Shown piece after piece: positions 1-7,510 of a stretch of DNA of 41,057 nt. Under the pieces are notes generated by a model, which was not told the DNA's origin, did no database searches, and saw only the letters and a program-made list of their open reading frames with translations. Numbering within the stretch: the stretch's first letter is position 1; every line of letters begins with the position of its first letter. Where the stretch lies: assembly GCF_000238915.1 (NCBI RefSeq), contig NZ_BAEG01000020.1, forward strand, positions 1-41,057, in the 5' to 3' direction. This stretch comes from Arthrobacter globiformis NBRC 12137. GTDB lineage: Bacteria > Actinomycetota > Actinomycetes > Actinomycetales > Micrococcaceae. A program made the position numbers and the translations under genes.

Positions 1-243
1 CACCCACAGGAGAGGCGTTCCAGGATTTACTGGTGGACTCAAATCGTTCTAGGTGTCATTGCGATGATCGTGGGTCCCATTCTCCTACTGCGGGAGCCGA
101 CGCGAGACCATGTCCTAATTGCCGCAGCCATAGTAGTTGTCGGTGCTATTGCGTTATTCCTGTCGATTAGAGAGCTCACAAAGCTTCCAGAGGAGTACAG
201 GTACGAGGGCGAAGAGGACGACAGCAACATCGGTCCCTGGTGA
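1..243 (+). CDS. Small membrane protein, 5' end outside the window
   Basis: The frame is open from the first base and ends at TGA 241-243, so the N-terminus lies outside the window. About 80 residues are visible. There are two hydrophobic segments (roughly residues 11-30, then VLIAAAIVVVGAIALFLSI), separated by a short charged loop (REPTRDH). The tail is strongly acidic and ends EGEEDDSNIGPW. This fits a two-helix inner-membrane protein with a cytoplasmic or periplasmic acidic tail. I recognise no family. An internal ATG at 64 would give a shorter product that lacks half of the first helix, which is less likely. Confidence 0.55.
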   Translation, partial: HPQERRSRIYWWTQIVLGVIAMIVGPILLLREPTRDHVLIAAAIVVVGAIALFLSIRELTKLPEEYRYEGEEDDSNIGPW

Positions 244-352
244 CCGAGGTAGTTTTTTCAACCTCCCGCCAAAGAACGCCCGGTAGACGTTTCTTCTGCG
301 ATCCTCAACTGGACGCGATGCCCTGTGACTTCCGTCGTGCAAGAATCGCCGC

Positions 353-625
353 ATGGGTGGGGATGAGCGGGAGACCAGGCAAGAATTGATGATCCTCGAT
401 GCCCTTGTACAGGCGATGGATCGGCGTGACGAGGTCTTCCAGATGGTTGAGGATTCAGAGGACAGGGACGAAGCAATCCGTCGGGTGGGCCAGCTGTTGG
501 GTGTGGGAGAATTGGGCAGCCGGGCAGTCCTTGACTTGCAGGCTAGAAGATTCACCCGAGAGCAGCGTCAGGCCATCGCTTCCCGTGCAGAAGAACTTAA
601 ATCAAAGTTGCCTGATGGCCGCTGA
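353..625 (+). CDS. Stand-alone GyrA/ParC tower-like mini-protein (90 aa)
   Basis: This 90-residue protein aligns along almost its whole length with the coiled-coil/tower (C-gate dimerisation) part of DNA gyrase subunit A. Its segment ILDALVQAMDRRDEVFQMV corresponds to the gyrase pattern ILEGLxxALDxxDEVIxLI. AVLDLQARRFTREQR corresponds to AILDMQLRRLxxLER, followed by the helical I-x(5)-EL-x(3)-L continuation. No catalytic Tyr, winged helix or beta-pinwheel is present, so it cannot cut DNA alone. An in-frame stop at 326-328 places the start at or very near 353, and no strong Shine-Dalgarno is visible. Inference: it could pair with the gyrase C-gate or simply form a dimer; the function is unknown. 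It stands alone, with poorly conserved DNA on both sides. Confidence 0.7.
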   Translation: MGGDERETRQELMILDALVQAMDRRDEVFQMVEDSEDRDEAIRRVGQLLGVGELGSRAVLDLQARRFTREQRQAIASRAEELKSKLPDGR

Positions 626-933
626 GGACTTCCTGTTCTCCGTCGATCATTAGTTCCTCGTCCCCCGATAGAGGTGCTGCGGCTCAGCGATCCGGCTTCC
701 GCCCCCTTGGAGTAGACCAAGGAAGCTGGCCCGGTTGAGGTTCCCTATTTTGGGCCTCCACACGTGGTGGCTCCGGAAGGGGACCTTCTATTCCGATGGG
801 TCCAATCTCGTGTTCTGCACAGCCCGGCACACCGTCGCGCCGGCTCCCGCAAAGAGGACCGGTTTTCCGGCAGTCTAGAGACACCTGCATTCTTGATAAT
901 TCCCGCTGTCCAACACGCAAAGGTATCGATGTA
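626..933. other. Gene-free stretch upstream of the methyltransferase remnant
   Basis: I see no convincing coding frame on either strand. A GATAAT hexamer at 895-900 could be a -10 element for the downstream gene, but no good -35 sits at the right spacing. Confidence 0.4.
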
Positions 934-1607
934 ATGACCACCTCCGACCACGGAAATCGCAAAAATCATCCATGGGAAGGCATTGACCTGGCGATCTACG
1001 AGAAGCATATGAGCGACGCCGGGGTGGGCCAGCTACAGCTCCTTCACCGGATCACGGGGGAACAACTCAGTGCGTACCCGTCAGTGCGTACCCGTCCCCC
1101 TCCATCGGGATCTTGGGTGTCGCCGGCGGAAACGGACTGGACCTGATTAATCCAGCCACAACGGACGCGGTCTTCGGATATGACATCAACGGCAGTTACC
1201 TTCGAGCCTGCGCGGACCGGCACAAAGCAACGCTTGGTCCTCGCTTACAGCTGGTTCAGACGGCGATCGACCGTGCTCTAAGGGTCCCACCGGTCGGGCT
1301 CCTGATTGCAAACCTGATCATCGAGTATCTTGGCATTGACGAATTCGCCGCCTTTGCGGCCGCAAACCACCACCACATCGGAACGCTCTCATGCGTCACC
1401 CAACTCAACCAGGCTGCCAGCTTCGTCAGCGCCACCCAGTACGCGGCATCCTTTGACGCCCTGGAATCCATCTCCTCCGACATCGATCCGGTGAACCTTG
1501 CAGACGCGATGAATAAATCCGGATTCAAACACGTCCTGACGTTGAGCTACCCACTTCACAACGGCAAAACACTGATCCGCCAAGACTTTCGTTCCACCGC
1601 AGACTAA
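934..1607 (+). pseudogene. SAM-dependent methyltransferase, split by a 14-bp tandem duplication
   Basis: The first part (934 to about 1080) reads MTTSDHGNRKNHPWEGIDLA and continues to EQLSAYPS. It then runs out of frame into a short nonsense tail ending at 1146. The second part is open in another frame to TAA at 1607 and carries motif I of class I methyltransferases (ILGVAGGNGLDL) followed by the acidic motif GYDINGSYL. At 1067-1094 a 14-bp unit is repeated in tandem. Deleting one copy joins the parts as LSAYPSPSIGILGVAGGNG, giving a continuous protein of about 219 residues. An AAAGG sequence lies about 10 bases before the ATG at 934. The substrate cannot be deduced. As it stands the gene should yield only a truncated peptide without the SAM-binding fold. 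Confidence 0.75.
1067..1095. repeat. 14-bp tandem duplication inside the methyltransferase
   Basis: The unit TCAGTGCGTACCCG occurs at 1067-1080 and again at 1081-1094. Because 14 is not a multiple of three, it shifts the reading frame exactly where the two halves of the methyltransferase part. Replication slippage is the simple explanation and could be reversible. Confidence 0.9.
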
Positions 1608-1720
1608 GTAGGCTGCAAGACCGCCAACGGCGACAACCATGGTCGAAGCCGTTCAAGGGCTGATGGCCGACTTCCTGCTTGGTACATAACCGATCGGCCC
1701 GAAGCTCCCGGCCCTGCTCC

Positions 1721-1738
1721 TTCCAAACCGGTTTGGAA
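1721..1738. promoter_or_regulatory. Perfect 18-bp palindrome
   Basis: TTCCAAACCGGTTTGGAA is identical to its reverse complement over all 18 bases. It sits in the 254-base gap between the methyltransferase remnant and the next small gene, where I see no other gene. The size and symmetry suit a binding site for a dimeric regulator. No regulator can be assigned from the window. Confidence 0.45.
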
Positions 1739-1861
1739 TCACCGCCGCTGCGTTATTGGCCGAAAGTCAGGAAGGTGCCTCTCCTAAGGCTGCGGGTACA
1801 AAACCCCGGGGCTCTTATGGAAGCTGTATGCACACGACCTCGTCGGTGCCACACTGCAGTA

Positions 1862-2094
1862 ATGAGCATTTCCAAGTGGTGGCCGCTGTTCCAGGCGGGA
1901 ACCCGTACCTGGCTTATCGAGCACAACGGTGAGCCGCTGCCGCCGCCTGTAAAGGCCACATCCCCGGGGTTACGAGCGGCACGGCTGATTTTGCGTGGTG
2001 GTGGGCTGGCGAATCAACCGCCCGTCCGCAGCTTTCCGAGGTTTTGGACGGGATCGAGGCTGTCGCCAATGACGAGGAGCCGACGCCCGGCTGA
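1862..2094 (+). pseudogene. Small 'WW-WLIE' family protein, frameshifted
   Basis: From the ATG at 1862 the frame reads MSISKWWPLFQAGTRTWLIE and continues with HNGEPLPPPVKA. Near 1955-1962 a one-base shift is needed. The other frame then gives PGVTSGTADFAWWWAGES and an acidic end DGIEAVANDEEPTPG, stopping at TGA 2092-2094. Joined, this is a protein of about 77 residues. The N-terminal half resembles the intact gene at 18835-19074: a WW pair, a T-x-x-WLIE core, and a G-x(3)-LP-x(2)-V stretch. The function is unknown. The unshifted frame runs on with residues that do not look like a protein, which supports a disrupted gene. Confidence 0.55.
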
Positions 2095-2134
2095 AATCTC
2101 CGCCCCGACGACGAACACGCAACTCTTGAGGATC

Positions 2135-2302
2135 ATGGGCGATTCAAGAGGGCCTGCCGTGGTCGCTGCTGGTTTATCGGATCAAGAACTAGCCCGACTT
2201 CTGGATGGTCTTTATCGAAATCTTGATACTCGCGCGCCGGAACCGGATGCAATCCTTTGGTACGAGATATGTGTTGAAGAAAGCCGCCGCAGGGCGAACT
2301 GA
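2135..2302 (+). CDS. Small hypothetical protein (55 aa)
   Basis: The frame starts at ATG 2135 and codes for a short, amphipathic protein: LSDQELARLLDGLYRNLDTR, then an acidic/Trp segment ending CVEESRRRAN. It looks like a helical protein of three short helices. I recognise no family with certainty. It lies between two disrupted genes and has no clear ribosome binding site. It could itself be the end of an older, longer gene, since the frame is open upstream. Confidence 0.4.
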   Translation: MGDSRGPAVVAAGLSDQELARLLDGLYRNLDTRAPEPDAILWYEICVEESRRRAN

Positions 2303-2365
2303 GTCGCGACATGTCCGGCTCTTCAGGTTCTGCAGCGTTTTGCGAGAGCTGGCAGGCAGGATCCT

Positions 2366-2768
2366 TCATGCTGGGTGCGTTGCCTTGGTTACGGTGTGCT
2401 CCAGAGGAGCGGGGCAGAGCTCACTTGCTTTTTGGGCTAGCTCCTTTGGGCGGAAGGGCTTCGTGAGGTAAGCCGCTGCGCCTGAGGCCATCCCGGCAAG
2501 AACATCGTCGTTTTCGGCCCTGGCGGTCAGGAACAGGAGCGGGGCGTTGTTCTGCGCGCGCATGGCGCGGGCAACCACGTGCCCGTCCATGTCGGGCAGG
2601 CCCATATCCAAAGTGATCAAGGAAATGGCAGGATCGGCGGCCGCGGCAATGCCTTCAGCCCCTGTGCGGACCGCACGCACTTCGAAATCAGCGCGTCAGC
2701 ACGATCCTGATGAGTGCCCTGATGTCATCATCATCTTCTACGACAAGGCAAACGCGGCCTTGATCCAT
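2366..2768 (-). pseudogene. Receiver-only response regulator, frameshifted
   Basis: From ATG 2768 the frame reads MDQGRVCLVVEDDDDIRALI and RIVLTR, then stops at 2690-2688. The rest of the receiver is in another frame: ADFEVRAVRTGAEG, the phospho-acceptor region LDMGLPDMDG, the LTAR switch Thr, and the TKPF Lys. It ends at 2366 after a short tail. Joining the frames near 2690 restores a CheY-like protein of about 134 residues with all expected receiver residues and no output domain. A G-rich Shine-Dalgarno-like run precedes the ATG. No histidine kinase lies nearby. As read, the protein would lose its phosphorylation site. Confidence 0.75.
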
Positions 2769-3031
2769 TCGAGCCCCCCGGCCTTCTCGGTTGCCACCCA
2801 CCTTACAACTAGCAGGTCCGTAGCCCAGGGAGTGATAGCCCTGGCCGCTGCTGCACGTGGACAGGTTCTCGCGCCGCGTCTGCTTCACGGCAGACCTATC
2901 ATGGCTTCTGCTCCTTGGGACTTTCAACAGCAGCTGCCCCGGGGCAGGCACATTAGAGTTGTTGGTGAAGGAAAAGGGGCGGGGCAAGGGAGGACGTGCG
3001 AAGGGGCCCGGGCCCGGTTGCAGCTGATCGT

Positions 3032-3360
3032 TTAGCGGCAGGTGTCGTCGATTCCGTCTGTTTCGATGTTCTCCTTGCGGACTTCTTCGTTGACGGCGAC
3101 GTTTTCGGTCACGGACCTTTGTCGACACGGACCCGTTCAACCGGGACGGTTTCCTTCTCCACAATGGGCGTTCCTCGTGAAGGATGACTTCGTGTTCTTC
3201 CTCGCTGATGTCGGGACCGCTGGTAGCGGCAGCGATGTTGGCATCGGTGATGGGTTCGCGTACGATCAGGACTTCTTCACGCTGCGCCGGGACGGTCTTG
3301 GTGACATTCTCGGTGACTACATACTTACGCAGCCGCGCCCGGCCGGCAGGCTCAAGATGG
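3032..3360 (-). pseudogene. YsnF/AvaK (DUF2382) domain protein, two frameshifts
   Basis: The minus strand encodes the DUF2382 domain in three pieces. The first holds AGRARLRKYVVTENVTKTVP, REEVLIVREPITDAN and GPDISEEEHEVILHEERP. After about 3163 a second frame continues IVEKETVPVERVRVDKGP. After about 3112 a third gives VTENVAVNEEVRKENIET, ending at TAA 3034-3032. Each break is explained by the loss of one base (in CCC and CCG/GTG contexts). This family is stress-linked in Gram-positive bacteria and is often fused to a PRC-barrel, which I cannot see upstream. The true 5' end is unclear and may reach about 3430. Confidence 0.75.
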
Positions 3361-3541
3361 CCGTCCTCCGTGAAGGGCCACGAAGGTCCTTCCGTTCGCA
3401 GGTGAAAAATCAACCGCCCATGAGTAATGCCCTCATCCGCCGATCCAGGCCGACTCTGATCGCCGCCAATCCAGCGGAACCCAGGCACTGGTCCGCTGAC
3501 GTTCTGCACCAATGACGGAAGTACAGCGATAGCCTTTGTGG

Positions 3542-4759
3542 ATGTCTGTTCCTTCCGCCCTGATCGCCGGTGCGAGCATCGCCGGCCCGGCTCTCGCATA
3601 TTGGTTGAACCGCTTCGGCTGGCGCACGACAGTGGTGGAGCGGGCGCCGGCTTTGCGCACTGGGGGGCAGAACGTTGATTTGAAGGGAGCAGGGCTGGAG
3701 GTCATTCGCCGGATGGGGCTCGAGGAACAGGTCCGCGCCGTGCATCCGGGCGAGTTGGGCGTGGAGTTCATCGGCTCGCGCGGGCAGGTGCTTGCCCGTT
3801 TTCCGGCCGGCGACCCGAGCGGTTTGAGCGTGACCGCCGAAGTGGAGATCCTAAGGGGTGACCTCGCCGAACTCCTTGTCGCGGCCACCTCCGACAGCAC
3901 TGAATACCGCTTCGAAGACCGCATCACCGCGGTCACGCCGGAAGGCGACGGCGTTCTGGCCAGCTTCGAGCATGCCAGCGCCGAGCGGTTCGACCTCGTG
4001 GTGGCCGCCGACGGCATCGGCTCCAGCACCCGCCGGCTGCTCCTGAGTGGTGGGTCCGTCGTTCACGGCTTGGGGGTGGAGGCGACCTGGGCGACCATTC
4101 CGCGGACGGAGACAGACACGGACTGGTGGCGCTGGTTCAACGCCCCGGGTGGAACCATCTCGCTTCGACCTGACCGGCACGGCACCACGCGCGCGATCGT
4201 AACGCGCACCCTGACCCGGGCCGAGAAACCCATGGGTTCTCCCCAGCGGACACCTGACCAGCAGCGCGCACTGCTGCGCAGAACCTTTGCAGGTGCTGGC
4301 TGGGAGGCGGACCGGGTGCTCGATGCCCTTGACGATGTCGAAGACCTGTACACCGAGTCGCTGGGCCAAGTCCACGCGCCGCGGTGGTCACAAGGCAGGC
4401 TCGTGCTGGTCGGTGACGCGGCCTACTGCCCCTCGCCTGTGACCGGGATGGGCACTACCCTCGCGATCGTTGGCGCCTATGTCCTCGCCGGAGAGATCGC
4501 CGCGTACGGAGCCGTAAAAGACGGGCTGGCTGCTTACGAACGGATCATGCGCCCATGGGTCGAGCAGGTGCAGAAACTTCCGCCAGGGGTACCAAGAATC
4601 GCCAACCCCACCTCGCGCGCCGGCGTTGCGGTACTTCAAGCTGCGATCCGGACAGCTGGCACGCCCTTCGTGCGAGGAATCGCCAGCCGCCTAAACGGAG
4701 ACGGCAAATCGAACACGCAGTTCGATCTCCCCACCTACGGCCCCCTTGACTCCCGCTAA
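3542..4759 (+). CDS. FAD-dependent aromatic-ring-hydroxylase-type monooxygenase
   Basis: This 405-residue flavoprotein has the three marks of group A monooxygenases: an N-terminal dinucleotide-binding turn (ALIAGASIAGPALAYWL, with VVERAP as the second strand end), the DG motif (VVAADGIGSSTR near residue 160), and the GD motif (RLVLVGDAAYCPSP with GMGTTLAI near residue 300). It resembles the TetX/PhzS-like small monooxygenases, which hydroxylate aromatic or polyketide-like substrates with NAD(P)H and O2. The substrate cannot be assigned. ATG 3542 is preferred; a TTG six bases upstream is possible. It is one of the few intact long genes in this damaged region. No partner gene is adjacent. Confidence 0.85.
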   Translation: MSVPSALIAGASIAGPALAYWLNRFGWRTTVVERAPALRTGGQNVDLKGAGLEVIRRMGLEEQVRAVHPGELGVEFIGSRGQVLARFPAGDPSGLSVTAEVEILRGDLAELLVAATSDSTEYRFEDRITAVTPEGDGVLASFEHASAERFDLVVAADGIGSSTRRLLLSGGSVVHGLGVEATWATIPRTETDTDWWRWFNAPGGTISLRPDRHGTTRAIVTRTLTRAEKPMGSPQRTPDQQRALLRRTFAGAGWEADRVLDALDDVEDLYTESLGQVHAPRWSQGRLVLVGDAAYCPSPVTGMGTTLAIVGAYVLAGEIAAYGAVKDGLAAYERIMRPWVEQVQKLPPGVPRIANPTSRAGVAVLQAAIRTAGTPFVRGIASRLNGDGKSNTQFDLPTYGPLDSR

Positions 4760-4858
4760 CTCGTGCAATCGACCTCTATTCACCTTTGAAACCATCGGAA
4801 CGCGTCTCATAAACTTCCTGCCTCAAAACGCTAGGGCTTCGAGACGGCCCGTGCTCCA

Positions 4859-4896
4859 GCTCGGGGACCTTCACCGGGCGGTGAAGGTCCTCGAGC
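4859..4896. terminator. Strong 17-bp hairpin downstream of the monooxygenase
   Basis: A core of 11 perfect pairs (GGACCTTCACC / GGTGAAGGTCC, 4865-4875 with 4880-4890) encloses the loop GGGC. It extends by six more pairs (one G-U) to 4859-4896. It lies about 100 bases after the monooxygenase stop. No T-run follows, so termination would not be of the classical intrinsic type. The rest of 4760-4990 shows no gene. Confidence 0.55.
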
Positions 4897-4990
4897 CGGG
4901 CATACGGGACATCCGGATGGCAGCCCTTCACCCCGATCGAGAATTCAAGGTGTGCGCCCTTCCATCGACAGTGGTCAGACTCCTGAGGAG

Positions 4991-5470
4991 TTAAGACTCA
5001 CCGGGTTGGTAAAAGGCTGTCAGTCCGCGGCGCATGATGATTCCTGAAACAGTGAGTGCGATCGGCTTCTGGTTGTTGACAAGCGGCAGTACCACGGTCG
5101 CCATGTCGACCAGGATGCCAGTCGAATCACCGCTCAGAACGCCCTTTGCGAAGCGCTGGGCACAAACCACCGCTCTGAACTCCATTGCATACGCGTCGAA
5201 TCATGCCCTGCCGAAACGCTGGTTTTCATCTGTATCGTCCGGCCTCATACCGAGATTGTCGCCTACAAGTTGCCGCCCCAGCCTGACGAAGAGTTCATCC
5301 TCCCCTGCCTCAAGAAACCACACGACATCATGATCGTCTCTCATCGACAATGCGCCGCCTAAGCCCCTTGCGCGCCCGAACGGGGTGAAATCACTCGCGT
5401 GGGTGAAACCGTGACGCCGGTCAGTCCTATGGAGCGCTTGCTGGATTGACCCCAACCATACCGTCAACAC
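4991..5470 (-). pseudogene. 160-codon frame interrupted by a single in-frame TGA
   Basis: One reading frame runs from GTG 5470 to TAA 4991, broken only by TGA at 5203-5201. The first part contains DDHDVVWFLEAGEDELFVRL. The part after the stop reads FDAYAMEFRAVVCAQRFAKG and continues to LPLVNNQKPIALTVSGI. The sequence looks protein-like on both sides of the stop, so a nonsense mutation in a real gene is likely. GAGGA directly before the GTG is too close for that start, so a start a little further in (for example ATG 5344) is possible. I recognise no family. Readthrough or selenocysteine is conceivable, but nothing supports it. Confidence 0.4.
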
Positions 5471-5900
5471 TCCTCAAAATCATTGGATGAAATTCGGGGG
5501 GCAGGACGCCGCTCCAGGAGCCGAAAACCGTACTGGCAGGACGCGCCGCGGCGGTCTATCCAAACTGGGGGCGTCTACTTCGAGACACCGCCTATGTCGG
5601 GTCCGGCGGAAAAGCCCGCGAGGGCAGGCGCCGTTGCGGGGCTACTGCCGAGCCGCCAGAGCGGCCATCGTCCGGAAGTCCTAGTTCCATGGTGCCGGTG
5701 CGGGACCAGAAAAGCGGTGCCCCGGCCCTGCTGGGTGGTGTGGCGGGCTTTGTCCAGGATGAAGTCGCGATCCTCCTGTGACACGCTGACGGGATGGCGA
5801 GCCTCCGGACCGGCGACGCGCGACGACGTGCGGAGCGGACCTCAATAAAGCGTCCGCTGCTCCCGGTTGGGGAAAAGTTCAGGTCCTAGGGCCTGAGGCG
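5471..5900. other. No recognisable gene
   Basis: A short minus-strand frame at 5575-5784 begins SQEDRDFILDKARHTTQQGR and then becomes low in information. It may be a remnant, but I could not link it to a family. Nothing else is seen. Confidence 0.3.
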
Positions 5901-6070
5901 CTAATTCCGGACCTCGACGTCGAAGTCATGCCCGGGGCGGTCAGTCAGTATTGCCGCGTCCCTGACAGCGTCCGGGATATCTTCGACGCTTCGGGCATGG
6001 CCCGAAGTTCCGGCAACTCGACGACGTGGAGGTCAAGCCAGCCGTCGGCCGCCTTCTTGATCCAAGGCAC
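5901..6070 (-). pseudogene. HicB-like antitoxin remnant, frameshifted
   Basis: On the minus strand a frame reads PWIKKAADGWLDLHVVELPE and LRA. After a one-base shift near 6000 it continues ARSVEDIPDAVRDAA and DRPGHDFDVEVRN, ending at TAG 5903-5901. The W-x-D/x-LHVVELP strand, the helix with DAVRDAA and the final DFDVEV strand are the pattern of small HicB-like (partial RNase H fold) antitoxins. A GTG near 6070 may have been the start. No HicA-like toxin (double-stranded RNA-binding fold with a conserved His) is visible on either side, so it is either an orphan or the last trace of a module. Confidence 0.4.
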
Positions 6071-6529
6071 GGGGCCGGGGCATATGCACGGGCAGAACGG
6101 TGGATTTGATCAGCCACGATGGCAAGTAATCAGTCTCGAGACTCTAGTGGCGGCAACCGCTTCGTGGAGGGGCTTGGCCTCGTGTGTTCCTCAGGTATCC
6201 CTAGGAGAGCACGAAAGGATCGGACACCTGGCCAGTACGGTGGCTCTTGACCAGTCCGCCGGGCCCTGTGATGCACCGCCTGTAACGTCGGGTTCGGCGG
6301 GAACCAAGGCACACCTCCGGGCAGAAGTGCCGGTGACGGCGCTGCCTGCGCCGCATGCATGGCAGTCCCGCACTGAGCAGCAAGGGAGCAAAGTCTGGGC
6401 GGCGTCAGCGACCGCGGTAGATTCAGTGCCGGTGTTTTGCCCACGCACCCGGCGGCTCCGGAGGAGCCCTGCCGGCCTGCACCGCATGTGGTGCGCGCAG
6501 ACGCCAGCTGTCGCTGATACCTTCAACAG
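6071..6529. other. No recognisable gene
   Basis: Several open frames overlap here, but none has the codon bias or composition of a protein gene. I see no RNA gene and no clear repeat. Confidence 0.35.
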
Positions 6530-7423
6530 ATGACGGAACTGACCCCTGACCCGCTGCCGTTGATCGCCAGCGATCTGTCAGGCCGTGAGGGTTTTGACTC
6601 CGAATTCCTGGGGCAGCACGTTCCCCTGCCCACACTGAACGGGGTCGACACCGTCCTGCTGCCTTACACGCACTTCTCGGTGCTCATGCGCACCGACAAA
6701 CGCCTTGCCGCGGTAGCCGGCCTCGGCATCGACGGCGGGAAACTGATGGACATCGACCGCTCCGGAATTCCCTGGAAGTTGGATCCGAGGCTGCCGGAGA
6801 GTCAGCAGACAGGTGAACGGGTCTATGCCAACAACGACATCGATCGGGGCCACCTCGCACGTAGGGCGTCCGCCGTTTGGGGTGACACCCGCGCCGAGGC
6901 GGCCCAGGCCAATAAAGACACCTTCCACTACACCAATGCGGCGCCGCAGGCAGCAAGGTTCAACCAGGGCATGGAGCTCTGGCTTGGTCTGGAAACATAC
7001 CTGCTGGACAACGCAGCCGACTACCGCCGCCGGCTCATCGTCTTCACCGGCCCCGTTTTCAGCGACAGCGACCCCTTGTACCGGGATGTCCAGATTCCCT
7101 TGCGGTTCTTCAAGGTCGCCGCCTTCATTCACGACGGCACACTGGCAGCCACAGGGTACATCGTGGACCAGACCCCGGTACTCCCGGACCTCTCACGACC
7201 AGGAGTTCAGGAAGGCTCTCCCCCGCTGGGCCCGTTCCGGACCTTCCAGGTGCCCGTCCGGGATATCGCCGCCCTGACTGGGCTGGACCTCAAACAACTG
7301 ACCGCGGCGGACCGCATGCCAATAGCAGCGGCACAGCCCGCGGCCCGGCCGGCCTCCGCGTGGCGCCGCCTGCGCTCATTCGAGGACCTCGACCTGAACT
7401 TTGACCTGCGCGAACAGCACTGA
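6530..7423 (+). CDS. DNA/RNA non-specific endonuclease (NUC1 family)
   Basis: The 297-residue product carries the beta-beta-alpha-metal signature of the Serratia-type nucleases. There is DRGHLARR at about 105-112 (catalytic His108), TNAAPQ at about 135-140, and a metal-ligand Asn in RFNQGMELWLGLE at about 143-155. The family cleaves DNA and RNA with Mg2+. Unlike secreted members, this one has no signal peptide or membrane segment: the N-terminus is MTELTPDPLP. It would stay in the cytoplasm unless exported by another route. No inhibitor gene (NuiA type) is adjacent. It may serve in defence or cell death, but the sequence does not decide. It is intact among damaged neighbours. Confidence 0.88.
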   Translation: MTELTPDPLPLIASDLSGREGFDSEFLGQHVPLPTLNGVDTVLLPYTHFSVLMRTDKRLAAVAGLGIDGGKLMDIDRSGIPWKLDPRLPESQQTGERVYANNDIDRGHLARRASAVWGDTRAEAAQANKDTFHYTNAAPQAARFNQGMELWLGLETYLLDNAADYRRRLIVFTGPVFSDSDPLYRDVQIPLRFFKVAAFIHDGTLAATGYIVDQTPVLPDLSRPGVQEGSPPLGPFRTFQVPVRDIAALTGLDLKQLTAADRMPIAAAQPAARPASAWRRLRSFEDLDLNFDLREQH

Positions 7424-7510
7424 CCGGGCACCCTTAAAGCCACGCAGACTCCACGGACGCCCGCAGGAAAGGACTGAAAATGAGCACCGGTGATGGCGCC
7501 GGCCTGAGAA

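Noticed and set aside
796..1146. 116-codon plus-strand frame starting before the methyltransferase
   Set aside because: Only the part from 934 looks like protein. The end after 1080 is out of frame because of the tandem duplication.
2688..3599. 303-codon minus-strand frame that seems to be one long gene
   Set aside because: It is an accidental join of a DUF2382 fragment, non-coding sequence and the N-terminus of the response regulator. The middle is Arg/Pro-rich shadow sequence.
4991..5470. Selenocysteine insertion at the in-frame TGA
   Set aside because: I see no SECIS-like hairpin directly after the TGA and no selenoprotein family resemblance; nonsense mutation is simpler.
5928..6533. 201-codon plus-strand frame
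   Set aside because: Composition and codon use do not resemble a protein gene, and the HicB-like remnant lies on the other strand in part of it.
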